From Bacteroidota bacterium (GTDB lineage: Bacteria > Bacteroidota > Bacteroidia > Flavobacteriales > Flavobacteriaceae), in the NCBI GenBank assembly GCA_023393485.1, contig JAEWLD010000046.1, positions 1 through 9,584 of the forward strand: a stretch of 9,584 nucleotides of DNA. The letters run 5' to 3'. Made by a program: the position numbers and the translations under genes. Every line of letters starts with the position of its first letter. Positions within the stretch are counted from its first letter, which is position 1. Below, piece after piece: positions 1-7,744 of the stretch. Below the pieces are notes generated by a model, which did no database searches, was not told the origin of the DNA, and saw only the letters and a program-made list of their open reading frames with translations.

Positions 1-375
1 GACAGGCACAACGCGAAGATTTATGCCCTTGAGCCAGAAGTCGACGTAGATACAAGGACTTTGCCCGTGCGCGCGCTGGCCGATAACCGCGACGGAAAAT
101 TGCTGCCCGGAACATTCGCCAACGTGCTCTTGCCGCTCGACAAAGTGACCGATGCGCTTTTTGTCCCGACAGAGGCACTGATCCCAATCCAGAACGGCAA
201 AAAAATATTTGTCGCCGAACACGGCAAAGCCAAAGAAATTATCGTTGAAACCGGCGCCAGGACTGACAAAAGCATTTTGATCACTTCGGGATTGAAACCC
301 GGCGATACCGTTTTGACAACGGGTGTGATGTCTTTGAAAGACGGCGCGCCGGTTAAAATAAATATTATAAATTGA
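1..375 (+). CDS. RND efflux membrane-fusion protein (periplasmic adaptor), 3' end only
   Basis: This is the C-terminal 124 codons of an adaptor of the HlyD/AcrA type; the start lies outside the window. The reading frame is open from base 1 and ends at TGA 373-375. The family signature is visible early on (IYALEPEVDVDTRTLPVRA), followed by the beta-barrel motif LLPGTFANVLLPL and then VPTEALIPIQNG. The end, with GLKPGDTVLTTGVMSLKDGAPV, is the membrane-proximal domain. In known tripartite pumps this protein sits in the periplasm and links the inner-membrane RND permease to the outer-membrane channel. That fits the next two genes, which encode exactly those partners in the same direction, so co-transcription is likely. 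The stop codon lies inside a heptanucleotide repeat block. Substrate cannot be told from this fragment. An internal TTG at 61 is not the true start, because upstream codons already match the family. Confidence 0.93.
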   Translation, partial: DRHNAKIYALEPEVDVDTRTLPVRALADNRDGKLLPGTFANVLLPLDKVTDALFVPTEALIPIQNGKKIFVAEHGKAKEIIVETGARTDKSILITSGLKPGDTVLTTGVMSLKDGAPVKINIIN

Positions 376-442
376 GAATTATAAATTCTGAATTAGAAGC
401 ACTCCAAAATTCAAAATTCTTAATTCCTAATTCATAATTCAA
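370..442. repeat. Period-7 AATT repeat block with inverted-repeat character
   Basis: AATT recurs at exactly 7-bp steps at 370, 377, 384 and 391. After a 10-bp interruption (398-407, agcactccaa) it recurs at 408, 415, 422, 429 and 436. The right-hand units all read AATTC plus two variable bases. The reverse complement of the right arm resembles the left arm (GAATTAT...GAATTA), so the transcript could fold into a long imperfect, AU-rich hairpin. The block begins in the last sense codon of the adaptor gene, includes its stop codon, and ends 5 bp before the permease ATG. It fills the whole 72-bp spacer of the efflux operon. No promoter box was seen in it. Confidence 0.88.
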
Positions 443-447
443 ATAGC

Positions 448-3400
448 ATGAGTCTTTCAACCCTAAGCATAAAACGTCCGGTATTGACGATCGTCCTCAA
501 CCTGATGCTGATTCTCTTCGGCTTTATCGGGTATACTTTTTTGGGCGTCCGCGAATTCCCGTCGATCGATCCGGCGCAGGTCTCGGTAAGGACGAACTAC
601 GCCGGTGCGAATGCCGACATCATCGAATCACAAATCACCGAACCGCTTGAAAAGGCGATCAACTCGATAGACGGCGTCCGAAACATTTCCTCGACAAGTG
701 CGCAGGGTTCGAGCAACATCACGATCGAGTTCAACCTAAATAAAAACCTCGAGGAAGCCGCCAACGACGTCCGTGACAAGGTTTCACAGGCTTTGCGCAG
801 TTTGCCCAAGGATATCGATGCGCCGCCGGTGGTTTCAAAAGCCGACGCCGATTCGCAGGCCATCATTGCGATGACGGTTCAAAGCGAAACCAAGAACGTC
901 CTTGAACTTTCCGATTATGCCGAAAATGTAATCGCCGAACGGCTCCAAACCATTCCGGGCGTTTCAAGCGTCCAGATTTGGGGACAGCGCAAATACGCGA
1001 TGCGGCTTTGGATCGATCCGGTCCGGCTGGCTTCATATGGCGCAACGGTTGCCGATGTCCGCAGCGCACTCGAAGCCCAGAACGTCGAGTTGCCATCGGG
1101 AAAACTCACCGGCGCAAATACCGAACTGATCGTAAAAACGCTGGGAAACCTTTCGACCGAAGAACAATTCAACAACATCATCATCAAATCTGTAGGCGAT
1201 AAAACCGTTTTGCTCAGCGATGTCGGCAAAGCGTCGCTTGAGGCCGAAAATCTCGAAACGCGGCTCAGCGAATCGGGGCAGACAATGGTCGGGCTTGGCA
1301 TCATTCCGCAGCCTGGAACGAATTATCTCGACATCGCCGATGCGTTTTACAAGCAATACGACCAGTTCCAAAAAGACCTGCCGAAAGACATCAAGCTCAA
1401 CATCGCGCTCGACGATACGATGTTCGTCAAAAAGGCGATTACCGAAGTTGCCGAAACCCTCGGGATTTCAATTGCGCTCGTGATTCTGATCATTTACCTG
1501 TTTTTCAGGAATTGGGCAATTGCATTCCGTCCGCTGATCGATATTCCGGTTTCATTGATTGCGACTTTTTTCATCATGTGGCTGATGGGATTTTCGATAA
1601 ACGTACTGACATTGCTCGCAATCGTACTCGCGACCGGGCTTGTGGTTGACGACGGCATCGTCGTAACTGAGAACATCTTCAAGAAAATCGAGGAAGGCAT
1701 GTCACCGATTGAGGCCGCAATCAAAGGCTCAAACGAGATTTTCTTTGCGGTGATCTCGATTTCGATCACGCTCGCCGCGGTGTTTCTCCCGGTGATTTTC
1801 CTCGAAGGATTCGTCGGCCGGTTGTTCCGCGAATTCGGCGTTGTGATCGGGGCTGCGGTATTGGTTTCGGCCTTCGTATCATTGACTTTGACGCCAATGT
1901 TGAACGCCTACCTGATCAAAAGCAGCGGCAAACAAAAGCATTCCAGATTCTATGACATGACCGAGCCTTATTTCGTCAAAATGAATGAAGGGTACGCGAA
2001 TTCACTGAAAAAATTCATGGGGCGCAAATGGCTCAGTTTCCCGATAATGATCATTTGCATCGGCCTGATCGTGTTGTTTTTCAGCTCTTTGAAAAAGGAA
2101 ACCGCGCCTTACGATGACCGAAGCATGATTTCAATGAACGTGACGGCTCCCGAAGGCTCGTCATACGAATACACCGACCGTTTCATGATGGAAATCAATG
2201 ATCTGGTGACCGATTCAATGCCTGAAAAAAGAGTCGGGTTGTTCATCACTGCCCCGGGTTTCGCGTCCGGCGCGCCAAATACAGGTCGTGTGCGACTGGC
2301 TTTGGTCCAGCCTGACGAACGGGAAAGCTCGCAGAAAGAACTCGCAGAAAAGCTGACCAAATGGACCAAACAATATCCCGAGGCAAAAGTCAACGTTTCA
2401 GAACAGCCGACAATCGCGGTCAACCGTCGCGGCGGTCTGCCGATCCAATACATCATCCAGGCGCCGAACTTCGAAAAATTACGCGAGAAAATCCCGCAGT
2501 TTATGGACGAAGTCGCCAAGGACGATACTTTTTCGACCTCAGACATCAACCTCAAGTTCAACAAGCCCGAAATCAACGTAACCATTGACCGCGAAAAAGC
2601 GCAAAGCCTCGGCGTATCTGTCATCGATGTCGCGCAGACGCTGCAATTGTCATTGAGCGGACAGCGTTTCGGCTATTATATGATGAACGGCAAACAGTAT
2701 CAGGTTATGGGCCAGTTTGATAAAAAAGACCGCGATGCGCCGATTGACCTGACCTCAATGTTCGTCAAAAGCGCAGATGGCAAACTAATCCAGCTTGACA
2801 ACGTCGTTTCTGTGGAAGAACAAAGCAGCCCGCCGCAATTATTTCACAACAATCGTTTCATGTCGGCTACGGTCTCGGCAGGTTTGTCGCCTGGAAACAG
2901 CATCGGCGACGGCATTGAGGCAATGGAACGCATCAGGGAAAAAGTGCTCGATGATAATTTCACGACCGACTTGGGCGGCGAATCACGCGATTTTGTTGAA
3001 AGCTCGTCAAATACGACTTTCGCTTTCGGCCTTGCCCTATTGTTGATTTTCCTGATTTTGGCGGCGCAGTTTGAAAGTTTCATCGACCCGCTGATTATCA
3101 TTTTGACCGTTCCTATGGCGGTAGCCGGCGCATTGTTTTCGCTTTGGCTTTTTGACCAGACCTGGAATATTTTCAGCCAGATCGGAACAATTATGTTGAT
3201 CGGGTTGGTGACCAAAAACGGTATCCTGATCGTTGAATTCGCCAACCAGTTGCGCGAACAGGGCAAATCAAAATACGATGCGATCATGGAAGCGGCCGAA
3301 TCGCGTTTGCGCCCGATTTTAATGACATCACTTGCGATTGCCCTTGGCGCGTTGCCGATTGCGCTTTCTTTGGGCGCGGCCTCAACCAGCCGTATCGGTA

Positions 3401-3573
3401 TGGGCGTTGTCATTGTGGGCGGAACGATTTTCTCGCTGATTTTGACGCTTTTCGTAATTCCGGCCATCTACATGATGTGGTCGCGCGGGAAAAAACACAG
3501 GCCTGAACTTGACCACCCCGAAGAATACGAACGCCAAGCCATCGAACATAAAGCCATCAAACATGAATCGTAA
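448..3573 (+). CDS. HAE1/AcrB-type RND multidrug efflux permease
   Basis: This 1041-residue inner-membrane proton antiporter is the usual length for the AcrB/MexB/MdtB class. The N-terminus has the classic order: short cytoplasmic start (SIKRPVLTIV), first membrane helix, then REFPSIDPAQVSV leading into the porter domain. The proton-relay residues of AcrB can be matched: the Asp pair in TM4 is D401-D402 (GLVVDDGIVVTEN), the TM10 Lys is K923 (TKNGILIVEFANQ), and the TM11 Arg is R953 (SRLRPILMTSLA). The protein should therefore be active. The DD motif and the LVTKNGILIVEF motif favour drug/HAE1 over heavy-metal (CzcA) RND types, but the substrate is not readable from sequence. The ATG at 448 directly follows the AATT repeat block, with no Shine-Dalgarno sequence. 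The last 11 bp overlap the start of the TolC-family gene, suggesting translational coupling. No local regulator gene is in view; one could lie upstream of the window. Confidence 0.97.
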   Translation: MSLSTLSIKRPVLTIVLNLMLILFGFIGYTFLGVREFPSIDPAQVSVRTNYAGANADIIESQITEPLEKAINSIDGVRNISSTSAQGSSNITIEFNLNKNLEEAANDVRDKVSQALRSLPKDIDAPPVVSKADADSQAIIAMTVQSETKNVLELSDYAENVIAERLQTIPGVSSVQIWGQRKYAMRLWIDPVRLASYGATVADVRSALEAQNVELPSGKLTGANTELIVKTLGNLSTEEQFNNIIIKSVGDKTVLLSDVGKASLEAENLETRLSESGQTMVGLGIIPQPGTNYLDIADAFYKQYDQFQKDLPKDIKLNIALDDTMFVKKAITEVAETLGISIALVILIIYLFFRNWAIAFRPLIDIPVSLIATFFIMWLMGFSINVLTLLAIVLATGLVVDDGIVVTENIFKKIEEGMSPIEAAIKGSNEIFFAVISISITLAAVFLPVIFLEGFVGRLFREFGVVIGAAVLVSAFVSLTLTPMLNAYLIKSSGKQKHSRFYDMTEPYFVKMNEGYANSLKKFMGRKWLSFPIMIICIGLIVLFFSSLKKETAPYDDRSMISMNVTAPEGSSYEYTDRFMMEINDLVTDSMPEKRVGLFITAPGFASGAPNTGRVRLALVQPDERESSQKELAEKLTKWTKQYPEAKVNVSEQPTIAVNRRGGLPIQYIIQAPNFEKLREKIPQFMDEVAKDDTFSTSDINLKFNKPEINVTIDREKAQSLGVSVIDVAQTLQLSLSGQRFGYYMMNGKQYQVMGQFDKKDRDAPIDLTSMFVKSADGKLIQLDNVVSVEEQSSPPQLFHNNRFMSATVSAGLSPGNSIGDGIEAMERIREKVLDDNFTTDLGGESRDFVESSSNTTFAFGLALLLIFLILAAQFESFIDPLIIILTVPMAVAGALFSLWLFDQTWNIFSQIGTIMLIGLVTKNGILIVEFANQLREQGKSKYDAIMEAAESRLRPILMTSLAIALGALPIALSLGAASTSRIGMGVVIVGGTIFSLILTLFVIPAIYMMWSRGKKHRPELDHPEEYERQAIEHKAIKHES

Positions 3574-4867
3574 ATTGCTGATCGCATTTGGGCTCATTTC
3601 GTGCTGGCAGCTGTCGGCCCAAGAGCTATTGACCGCGCAAGAGGCCATCGAGATCGCGCTTGAAAACAATTATGAAATCCGGATTGCGTCGAACGATTTG
3701 AAAATTGACTCGCAAAACGTGAGCCTTGCCAATGCCGGAATGCTGCCGAGAATCGATGCGACCGTGGCGGACAATCACAGTATTCAGGACATTTCGCAAA
3801 CCCGCAGCGACGGCACGCGCAATTCAGTTGCAGGCGGCCGCAACCAAAACCTGACTTACGGCGCCAATTTGGGTTGGACCATTTTTGACGGTTTTAGGAT
3901 GTTCGCGCGGTATGACCAGCTTAAGGCGCTCGAAAAATTGGGCGACACCGAGCTCAAACTGACCATACTGAACAAAACCGCCGAAGTGCTGACCACTTAT
4001 TACGATTTGGTGCAGCAAAAACAGCAATTGATGGCGCTTGACTCTACCATCGCCATTTCAAACCAGCGCGTCGATTTGTCGAATAATCGCTATACCATCG
4101 GCAAGGCGGCGAAACTTGAAGTGCTTAATGCGCAGGTTGACCTCAATACCGACCAGGTCAGTCTTTTAAAACAGCAGGAATTGTACGCCAATACCAAAAT
4201 CAAGCTCAACGAAATCATGGCGCGCGATGTCAGGACAGACTTCACCGTGGTTGACGCAGTTGCAGTTGATACGGGTTTGCTCCTGCCCGATCTCGCTGCA
4301 TTGGCCGAAAAGCAAAACCCCGAGTTGCTCGCGCAGCTCATCAACAAGCGCATCGCTGAATTGAATTTGAAACAAGTCCGCGCGAACCGTTACCCGACCG
4401 TCGGCGTCAGTACTGGTTATAATTGGAGCGAGTCAAAATCGAGCCTCGGTTTTACGTCCGAATCTTATGCTAAAGGACTCAATTACGGCTTTTCGGCCTC
4501 GATAAATATTTTCAACGGGTTCCTGCAGAAACGAAATGAACGGATTGCAAAACTCCAGATTGAGAATTCCGACGTTACGATTGAACGGCAAAAGCAGGCT
4601 TTGGATTCACAGCTTACTTCCGCTTACCAAACCTATCTCACTAACATACAGTTGATTGATATTGAGCGGAAAAATGCGGAAATTGCCCGCCAAAATCTTG
4701 ATATCACACTTGACAAATACCGCATCGGAACAATCAACACCCTTGAGTACCGCACGGCGCAATTGAATTACCTCAATGCAAAAACACGTTATTCAATTGC
4801 ACAATTCGAGGCGAAATTGTCTGAAATTACGTTGAAGGCTTTGGCGGGAAATCTTTCTTTTGAATAG
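3563..4867 (+). CDS. TolC-family outer-membrane efflux channel
   Basis: This 434-residue outer-membrane factor should form the trimeric exit duct of the pump. I chose ATG 3563 because it starts a clean Sec signal peptide (MNRKLLIAFGL...LSAQ, cleavage predicted after residue 20); an in-frame ATG at 3509 would put 18 polar residues ahead of it. No lipobox cysteine is present, so this is not an OprM/NodT-type lipoprotein. The internal duplication of the family is visible: NLTYGANLGWTIFDGF (residues 96-111) is echoed by LNYGFSASINIFNGF (306-320). Each is followed by a long Gln/Leu/Ala-rich helical hairpin, which in TolC forms the periplasmic tunnel. The opening LLTAQEAIEIALENN is the standard N-terminal helix motif. 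The start overlaps the permease gene by 11 bp in another frame, fitting one operon with the adaptor and permease. No terminator hairpin with a U-tract was recognised after the TAG. Confidence 0.95.
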   Translation: MNRKLLIAFGLISCWQLSAQELLTAQEAIEIALENNYEIRIASNDLKIDSQNVSLANAGMLPRIDATVADNHSIQDISQTRSDGTRNSVAGGRNQNLTYGANLGWTIFDGFRMFARYDQLKALEKLGDTELKLTILNKTAEVLTTYYDLVQQKQQLMALDSTIAISNQRVDLSNNRYTIGKAAKLEVLNAQVDLNTDQVSLLKQQELYANTKIKLNEIMARDVRTDFTVVDAVAVDTGLLLPDLAALAEKQNPELLAQLINKRIAELNLKQVRANRYPTVGVSTGYNWSESKSSLGFTSESYAKGLNYGFSASINIFNGFLQKRNERIAKLQIENSDVTIERQKQALDSQLTSAYQTYLTNIQLIDIERKNAEIARQNLDITLDKYRIGTINTLEYRTAQLNYLNAKTRYSIAQFEAKLSEITLKALAGNLSFE

Positions 4868-5065
4868 TTAGGTGTGATGAGGAACGTCGAACGTCAAACG
4901 TCACCCGAGGCGCAGCCGAACTGTACGGAGCGCAGCGAAGTAAAACGTCAAACGTCGAACGTCGAACGTCAAACGAGAAACGACGAAAAAATTTCAAATC
5001 TTCAATCTGACAACAAACATTCAGTGACACGACTCAGCTTATACCCTGTTGAAGAATTGTTATAA
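4868..5065. other. Intergenic region between efflux operon and pheT, without a gene
   Basis: This is the first part of the 263-bp spacer (4868-5130). It holds the RAACGTC heptad block (4882-4984) and then an AT-rich tract with no recognisable RNA gene. A 63-codon open frame at 4874-5065 exists, but it is made mostly of translated repeat units and is not a credible gene. The rest of the spacer carries the pheT promoter and leader. Confidence 0.7.
4882..4984. repeat. Period-7 RAACGTC repeat block with GC-rich core
   Basis: Left units are GAACGTC (4882), GAACGTC (4889) and AAACGTC (4896). After a GC-rich insert come AAACGTC (4943), AAACGTC (4950), GAACGTC (4957), GAACGTC (4964), AAACGAG (4971) and AAACGAC (4978), all in 7-bp register within each arm. 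The core (about 4903-4942) contains an imperfect direct repeat around GCGCAGC (gCGCAGCcGAA and gCGCAGCGAA). Unlike the AATT block, both arms read in the same direction. The block begins 15 bp after the TolC-family stop codon. Its function is unknown; it may be a non-coding repeat expanded by slippage. Confidence 0.88.
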
Positions 5066-5068
5066 CTT

Positions 5069-5103
5069 TTGCTTTTAAATCAGCGTCGCAATACCTACAT
5101 TTG
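5069..5103 (+). promoter_or_regulatory. Predicted Bacteroidota-type promoter of pheT
   Basis: TACATTTG at 5096-5103 is a full match to the Bacteroidota -7 consensus TAnnTTTG. A TTG at 5069-5071 (within cTTTTGc) could serve as the -33 element, but the 24-bp spacer is about one base longer than the usual 17-23. Transcription would begin near 5110, giving a leader of about 20 nt. That leader is AT-rich before the ATG (aataaaatacctga) and has no Shine-Dalgarno sequence, which is normal for the phylum. Confidence 0.7.
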
Positions 5104-5130
5104 CGGGCTTTGTCACAATAAAATACCTGA

Positions 5131-7554
5131 ATGAAAATATCATACAATTGGCTGAAACAGTTCATCAAGATCGATTGGAACTCAGCCGATACCGCTGCTC
5201 TTTTAACCGACCTCGGGCTCGAAGTCGAGGTTGTCGAAAAATTCCAATCCGTCAAAGGCGGGCTTGAAGGCGTTGTTGTCGGCCATGTGCTGACGTGCGA
5301 AAAACACCCCAACGCCGACCGCTTAAAAGTGACTACGGTCAATCTTGGCGAGGGCAATCCTGTACAAATTGTCTGCGGCGCGGCAAATGTGGCCGCCGGG
5401 CAAAAGGTTCCGGTCGCGACAATCGGCACGACGCTTTATGATAAAGACGGCAACGCATTTAAGATTGGCAAAGGCAAAATCCGCGATGTGGAAAGCCACG
5501 GCATGATTTGCGCCGAAGACGAACTCGGGCTTGGCACCAGCCATGACGGCATCATGGTTCTCGATGCGAATCTTAAACCGGGAACGCCTGCGGCAAAAGT
5601 TTTCAACATCGAGGACGACGAAATTTTCGAAATCGGGCTTACGCCAAACCGCGCCGATGCGATGAGCCATATGGGCGTTGCCCGTGACTTGCGCGCAGGT
5701 CTTTTGCAGCGAAATGTCCATTGCGAACTGATCACGCCATCGGTGACCAAATTCAAGATCGAAAAGCGTACACTCAAAATAGATGTCGACGTCAAGGATT
5801 CGAAACTTGCCCCGCGTTATTGCGGACTGACCATTTCGGGCGTACAAGTCAAGCCGTCGCCCGAATGGCTGCAGAATCGTTTGAAAGCGATCGGGCTTAC
5901 GCCAAAGAACAACATCGTCGATGTCACGAATTATGTATTGCACGAACTCGGACAGCCGCTCCACGCGTTTGATGCGGCCAAAATCAGCGGAAAAATCATC
6001 GTCAAAACCCTCGAGGCAGGAACGAAATTCACGACGCTCGACGACGTTCAGCGCACGCTGCACAATGAAGATTTGATGATTTGTGATGAAAAAGGGCCGC
6101 TTTGCATGGCGGGCGTTTTCGGCGGCAAAAATTCTGGCGTGGCCGATGTGACCAAAGACATTTTCCTTGAAAGTGCTTATTTCAACCCTGTATCGATCCG
6201 CAAAACCGCAAAACGCCACGGACTGAGCACCGATGCGTCGTTCCGCTTTGAGCGCGGCATCGATCCCAACATTACCGATTATGCGCTCAAACGCGCCTCA
6301 TTGCTGATCCAGGAAGTCGCCGGCGGTGAAATCACGTCCGACTTGGTCGATATCTATCCGAAAAAGATCGAAGATTTCCCGGTATTGCTCAATTTCAGTA
6401 AAGCGGCGAAATTGATCGGACAGGAATTGCCGAAGGAAACCATCAAGAAAATCCTGGCATCGCTTGACATCAAGGTCAACAGTATTTCGGATGCAGGGCT
6501 CGGACTCGTCGTGCCGTCGTACCGCGTCGATGTCAACCGCGAAATCGATGTGATCGAAGAAATCTTGCGGGTTTACGGTTACAACAACATCAATTTCACC
6601 AAGAAATTCAACGCGACGGTTTCGTATTCGGCGCGCACCGAAGATTATAAGCTGCAGAACATCATCGGCGCCCAACTGACTTCGCTCGGTTTCCATGAAA
6701 TGATGGCCAATTCGCTGACAACAGGCAGTTATATTGCGCTTTCAAACACGCTTAAGGAAGACCACAATGTCACGATGCTCAATCCGCTGAGCAATGATTT
6801 GGCGGTCATGCGCCAGTCAATGTTGTTTTCGGCACTCGAGGCTGTGTCGTATAACGTCAACCGTAAAAACCTTGACCTGAAATTTTTTGAATTCGGCAAG
6901 ACTTACCATAAAGTTGCCGGCAGTTACCAGGAAAACAAGCATTTGTCATTGACCGTGACCGGAAATCGCGTGCCCGAAAACTGGAACCGGCCAGGCCAGG
7001 CATCGGATTTCTTTTTCTTTAAAGGCTATGTTCTGGCGATATTTTCAAGACTTGGCATCGATAAAATACAGAACCAGCCTGCAGCTTCGGACGTATTTGC
7101 CGAAGGAATCGCGATTGTGTCGGGCAATGACGTTTTGGTCGAAATAGGTACGGTCAAAAAAAGCATCCTCAAGCATTTCGATATCAAACAGGAAGTGCTG
7201 TTTGCCGATTTCAATTGGAATGCGATCCTTAAATTGGTCACCAATAAACTGAAATTCACCGACATTCCTAAATATCCTGAAGTGCGCCGCGACCTTGCGC
7301 TTCTGGTCGATGAAAACGTGACATTCGATTCAATTTACAAGGTTGCGCGCCAGGCCGAAAAATCGTTGCTCAAGGACGTCAATCTGTTCGATGTATATGC
7401 AGGGAAAAACCTGCCTGACGGAAAAAAATCATATGCCGTCAGCTTTACGATCCAGGACAATTCAAAAACCTTGACCGAAGACCAGATCGACAAAATCATG
7501 CGCAAGCTGACACAGCAATTCGAGGGCGAACTCGGCGCCACGTTAAGACAATAG
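5131..7554 (+). CDS. pheT: Phenylalanyl-tRNA synthetase, beta subunit
   Basis: PheT pairs with PheS as an alpha2-beta2 enzyme that charges tRNA-Phe in the cytoplasm; the beta subunit binds the tRNA and edits mischarged Tyr. The 807 residues are full bacterial length and show the expected domains in order. The start MKISYNWLKQFI is typical. An EMAP-II-like tRNA-binding domain lies at about 44-150 (HPNADRLKV, IVCGAANV). The B3/B4 editing domain is at about 215-395 (NNIVDVTNYVLHELGQPLHAFD, split here as family motif 261-281; STDASFRFERGIDP 366-379). The B5 domain is at about 412-480, with the acidic stretch PSYRVDVNREIDVIEEI. A catalytic-like core follows, and a C-terminal ferredoxin-fold anticodon-binding domain starts near PEVRRDLALLV and ends at GELGATLRQ. 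pheS is not adjacent, which is usual in flavobacteria. The gene appears to be a single transcription unit with its own promoter and terminator. Confidence 0.98.
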   Translation: MKISYNWLKQFIKIDWNSADTAALLTDLGLEVEVVEKFQSVKGGLEGVVVGHVLTCEKHPNADRLKVTTVNLGEGNPVQIVCGAANVAAGQKVPVATIGTTLYDKDGNAFKIGKGKIRDVESHGMICAEDELGLGTSHDGIMVLDANLKPGTPAAKVFNIEDDEIFEIGLTPNRADAMSHMGVARDLRAGLLQRNVHCELITPSVTKFKIEKRTLKIDVDVKDSKLAPRYCGLTISGVQVKPSPEWLQNRLKAIGLTPKNNIVDVTNYVLHELGQPLHAFDAAKISGKIIVKTLEAGTKFTTLDDVQRTLHNEDLMICDEKGPLCMAGVFGGKNSGVADVTKDIFLESAYFNPVSIRKTAKRHGLSTDASFRFERGIDPNITDYALKRASLLIQEVAGGEITSDLVDIYPKKIEDFPVLLNFSKAAKLIGQELPKETIKKILASLDIKVNSISDAGLGLVVPSYRVDVNREIDVIEEILRVYGYNNINFTKKFNATVSYSARTEDYKLQNIIGAQLTSLGFHEMMANSLTTGSYIALSNTLKEDHNVTMLNPLSNDLAVMRQSMLFSALEAVSYNVNRKNLDLKFFEFGKTYHKVAGSYQENKHLSLTVTGNRVPENWNRPGQASDFFFFKGYVLAIFSRLGIDKIQNQPAASDVFAEGIAIVSGNDVLVEIGTVKKSILKHFDIKQEVLFADFNWNAILKLVTNKLKFTDIPKYPEVRRDLALLVDENVTFDSIYKVARQAEKSLLKDVNLFDVYAGKNLPDGKKSYAVSFTIQDNSKTLTEDQIDKIMRKLTQQFEGELGATLRQ

Positions 7555-7566
7555 TAAAAAAAAATG

Positions 7567-7601
7567 AAAAAGCCCGTTCGCATCTGTGGACGGGCTTTTT
7601 T
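7567..7601 (+). terminator. Rho-independent terminator after pheT
   Basis: The arms AAAAAGCCCGT (7567-7577) and ACGGGCTTTTT (7590-7600) are perfect complements. Inner wobble and Watson-Crick pairs extend the stem down to a 4-nt loop. A run of six T (7596-7601) completes the signal, which begins 12 bp after the pheT TAG. The A-rich left flank means it could also stop transcription from the opposite strand. Confidence 0.93.
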
Positions 7602-7622
7602 GTTTCGCGCGGGCATAAAACC

Positions 7623-7655
7623 GTCTATAGACAAATGGTCATCTGGGCAATTGCC
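7623..7655. promoter_or_regulatory. Two adjacent 10-bp perfect palindromes upstream of the glycosidase gene
   Basis: GTCTATAGAC (7623-7632) and GGCAATTGCC (7646-7655) are each perfect palindromes, with centres 23 bp apart. They lie in the only non-coding stretch upstream of the glycosidase-like gene. They differ in sequence, so they are not two copies of one operator. Binding sites for a dimeric regulator are possible but unproven. No full TAnnTTTG box was found in this gap; TATTTTTA at about 7690 is the closest match. Confidence 0.25.
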
Positions 7656-7744
7656 TGGCTTTCAATAGCCGAAACTAACAAAAATTCAGTATTTTTAAAA
7701 ACTCAAAACCCGTTTCAGTGACCATACCTGTTTTTACCAGAACT

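Noticed and set aside
2109..2624. 171-codon antisense frame in the permease gene
   Set aside because: A shadow of the porter-domain coding sequence; no motif of its own.
2844..3467. 207-codon open frame on the minus strand inside the RND permease gene
   Set aside because: Antisense to conserved membrane helices and the K923/R953 region; no family resemblance, promoter or start signal.
3509..3562. Earlier ATG for the TolC-family gene
   Set aside because: It would add 18 polar residues before a well-formed signal peptide and deepen the overlap with the permease to 65 bp; ATG 3563 is better.
4882..4984. Possible CRISPR array
   Set aside because: Units are only 7 bp and contiguous with no spacers of unique 30-40 bp sequence, and no cas genes are present.
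4874..5065. 63-codon frame in the efflux-pheT gap
   Set aside because: Its translation is dominated by repeat-derived residues (VERQTS-like units) and it runs into the pheT promoter area; it is non-coding repeat sequence.
5323..6219. 298-codon open frame on the minus strand inside pheT
   Set aside because: It lies fully antisense to strongly conserved pheT, shows no recognisable domain, and is explained by the codon usage of a GC-balanced gene suppressing stops on the other strand.
7718..7744. GTG start for the glycosidase-like gene
   Set aside because: It adds nine residues ahead of the lysine-hydrophobic signal start at ATG 7745, which reads as a complete signal peptide on its own.
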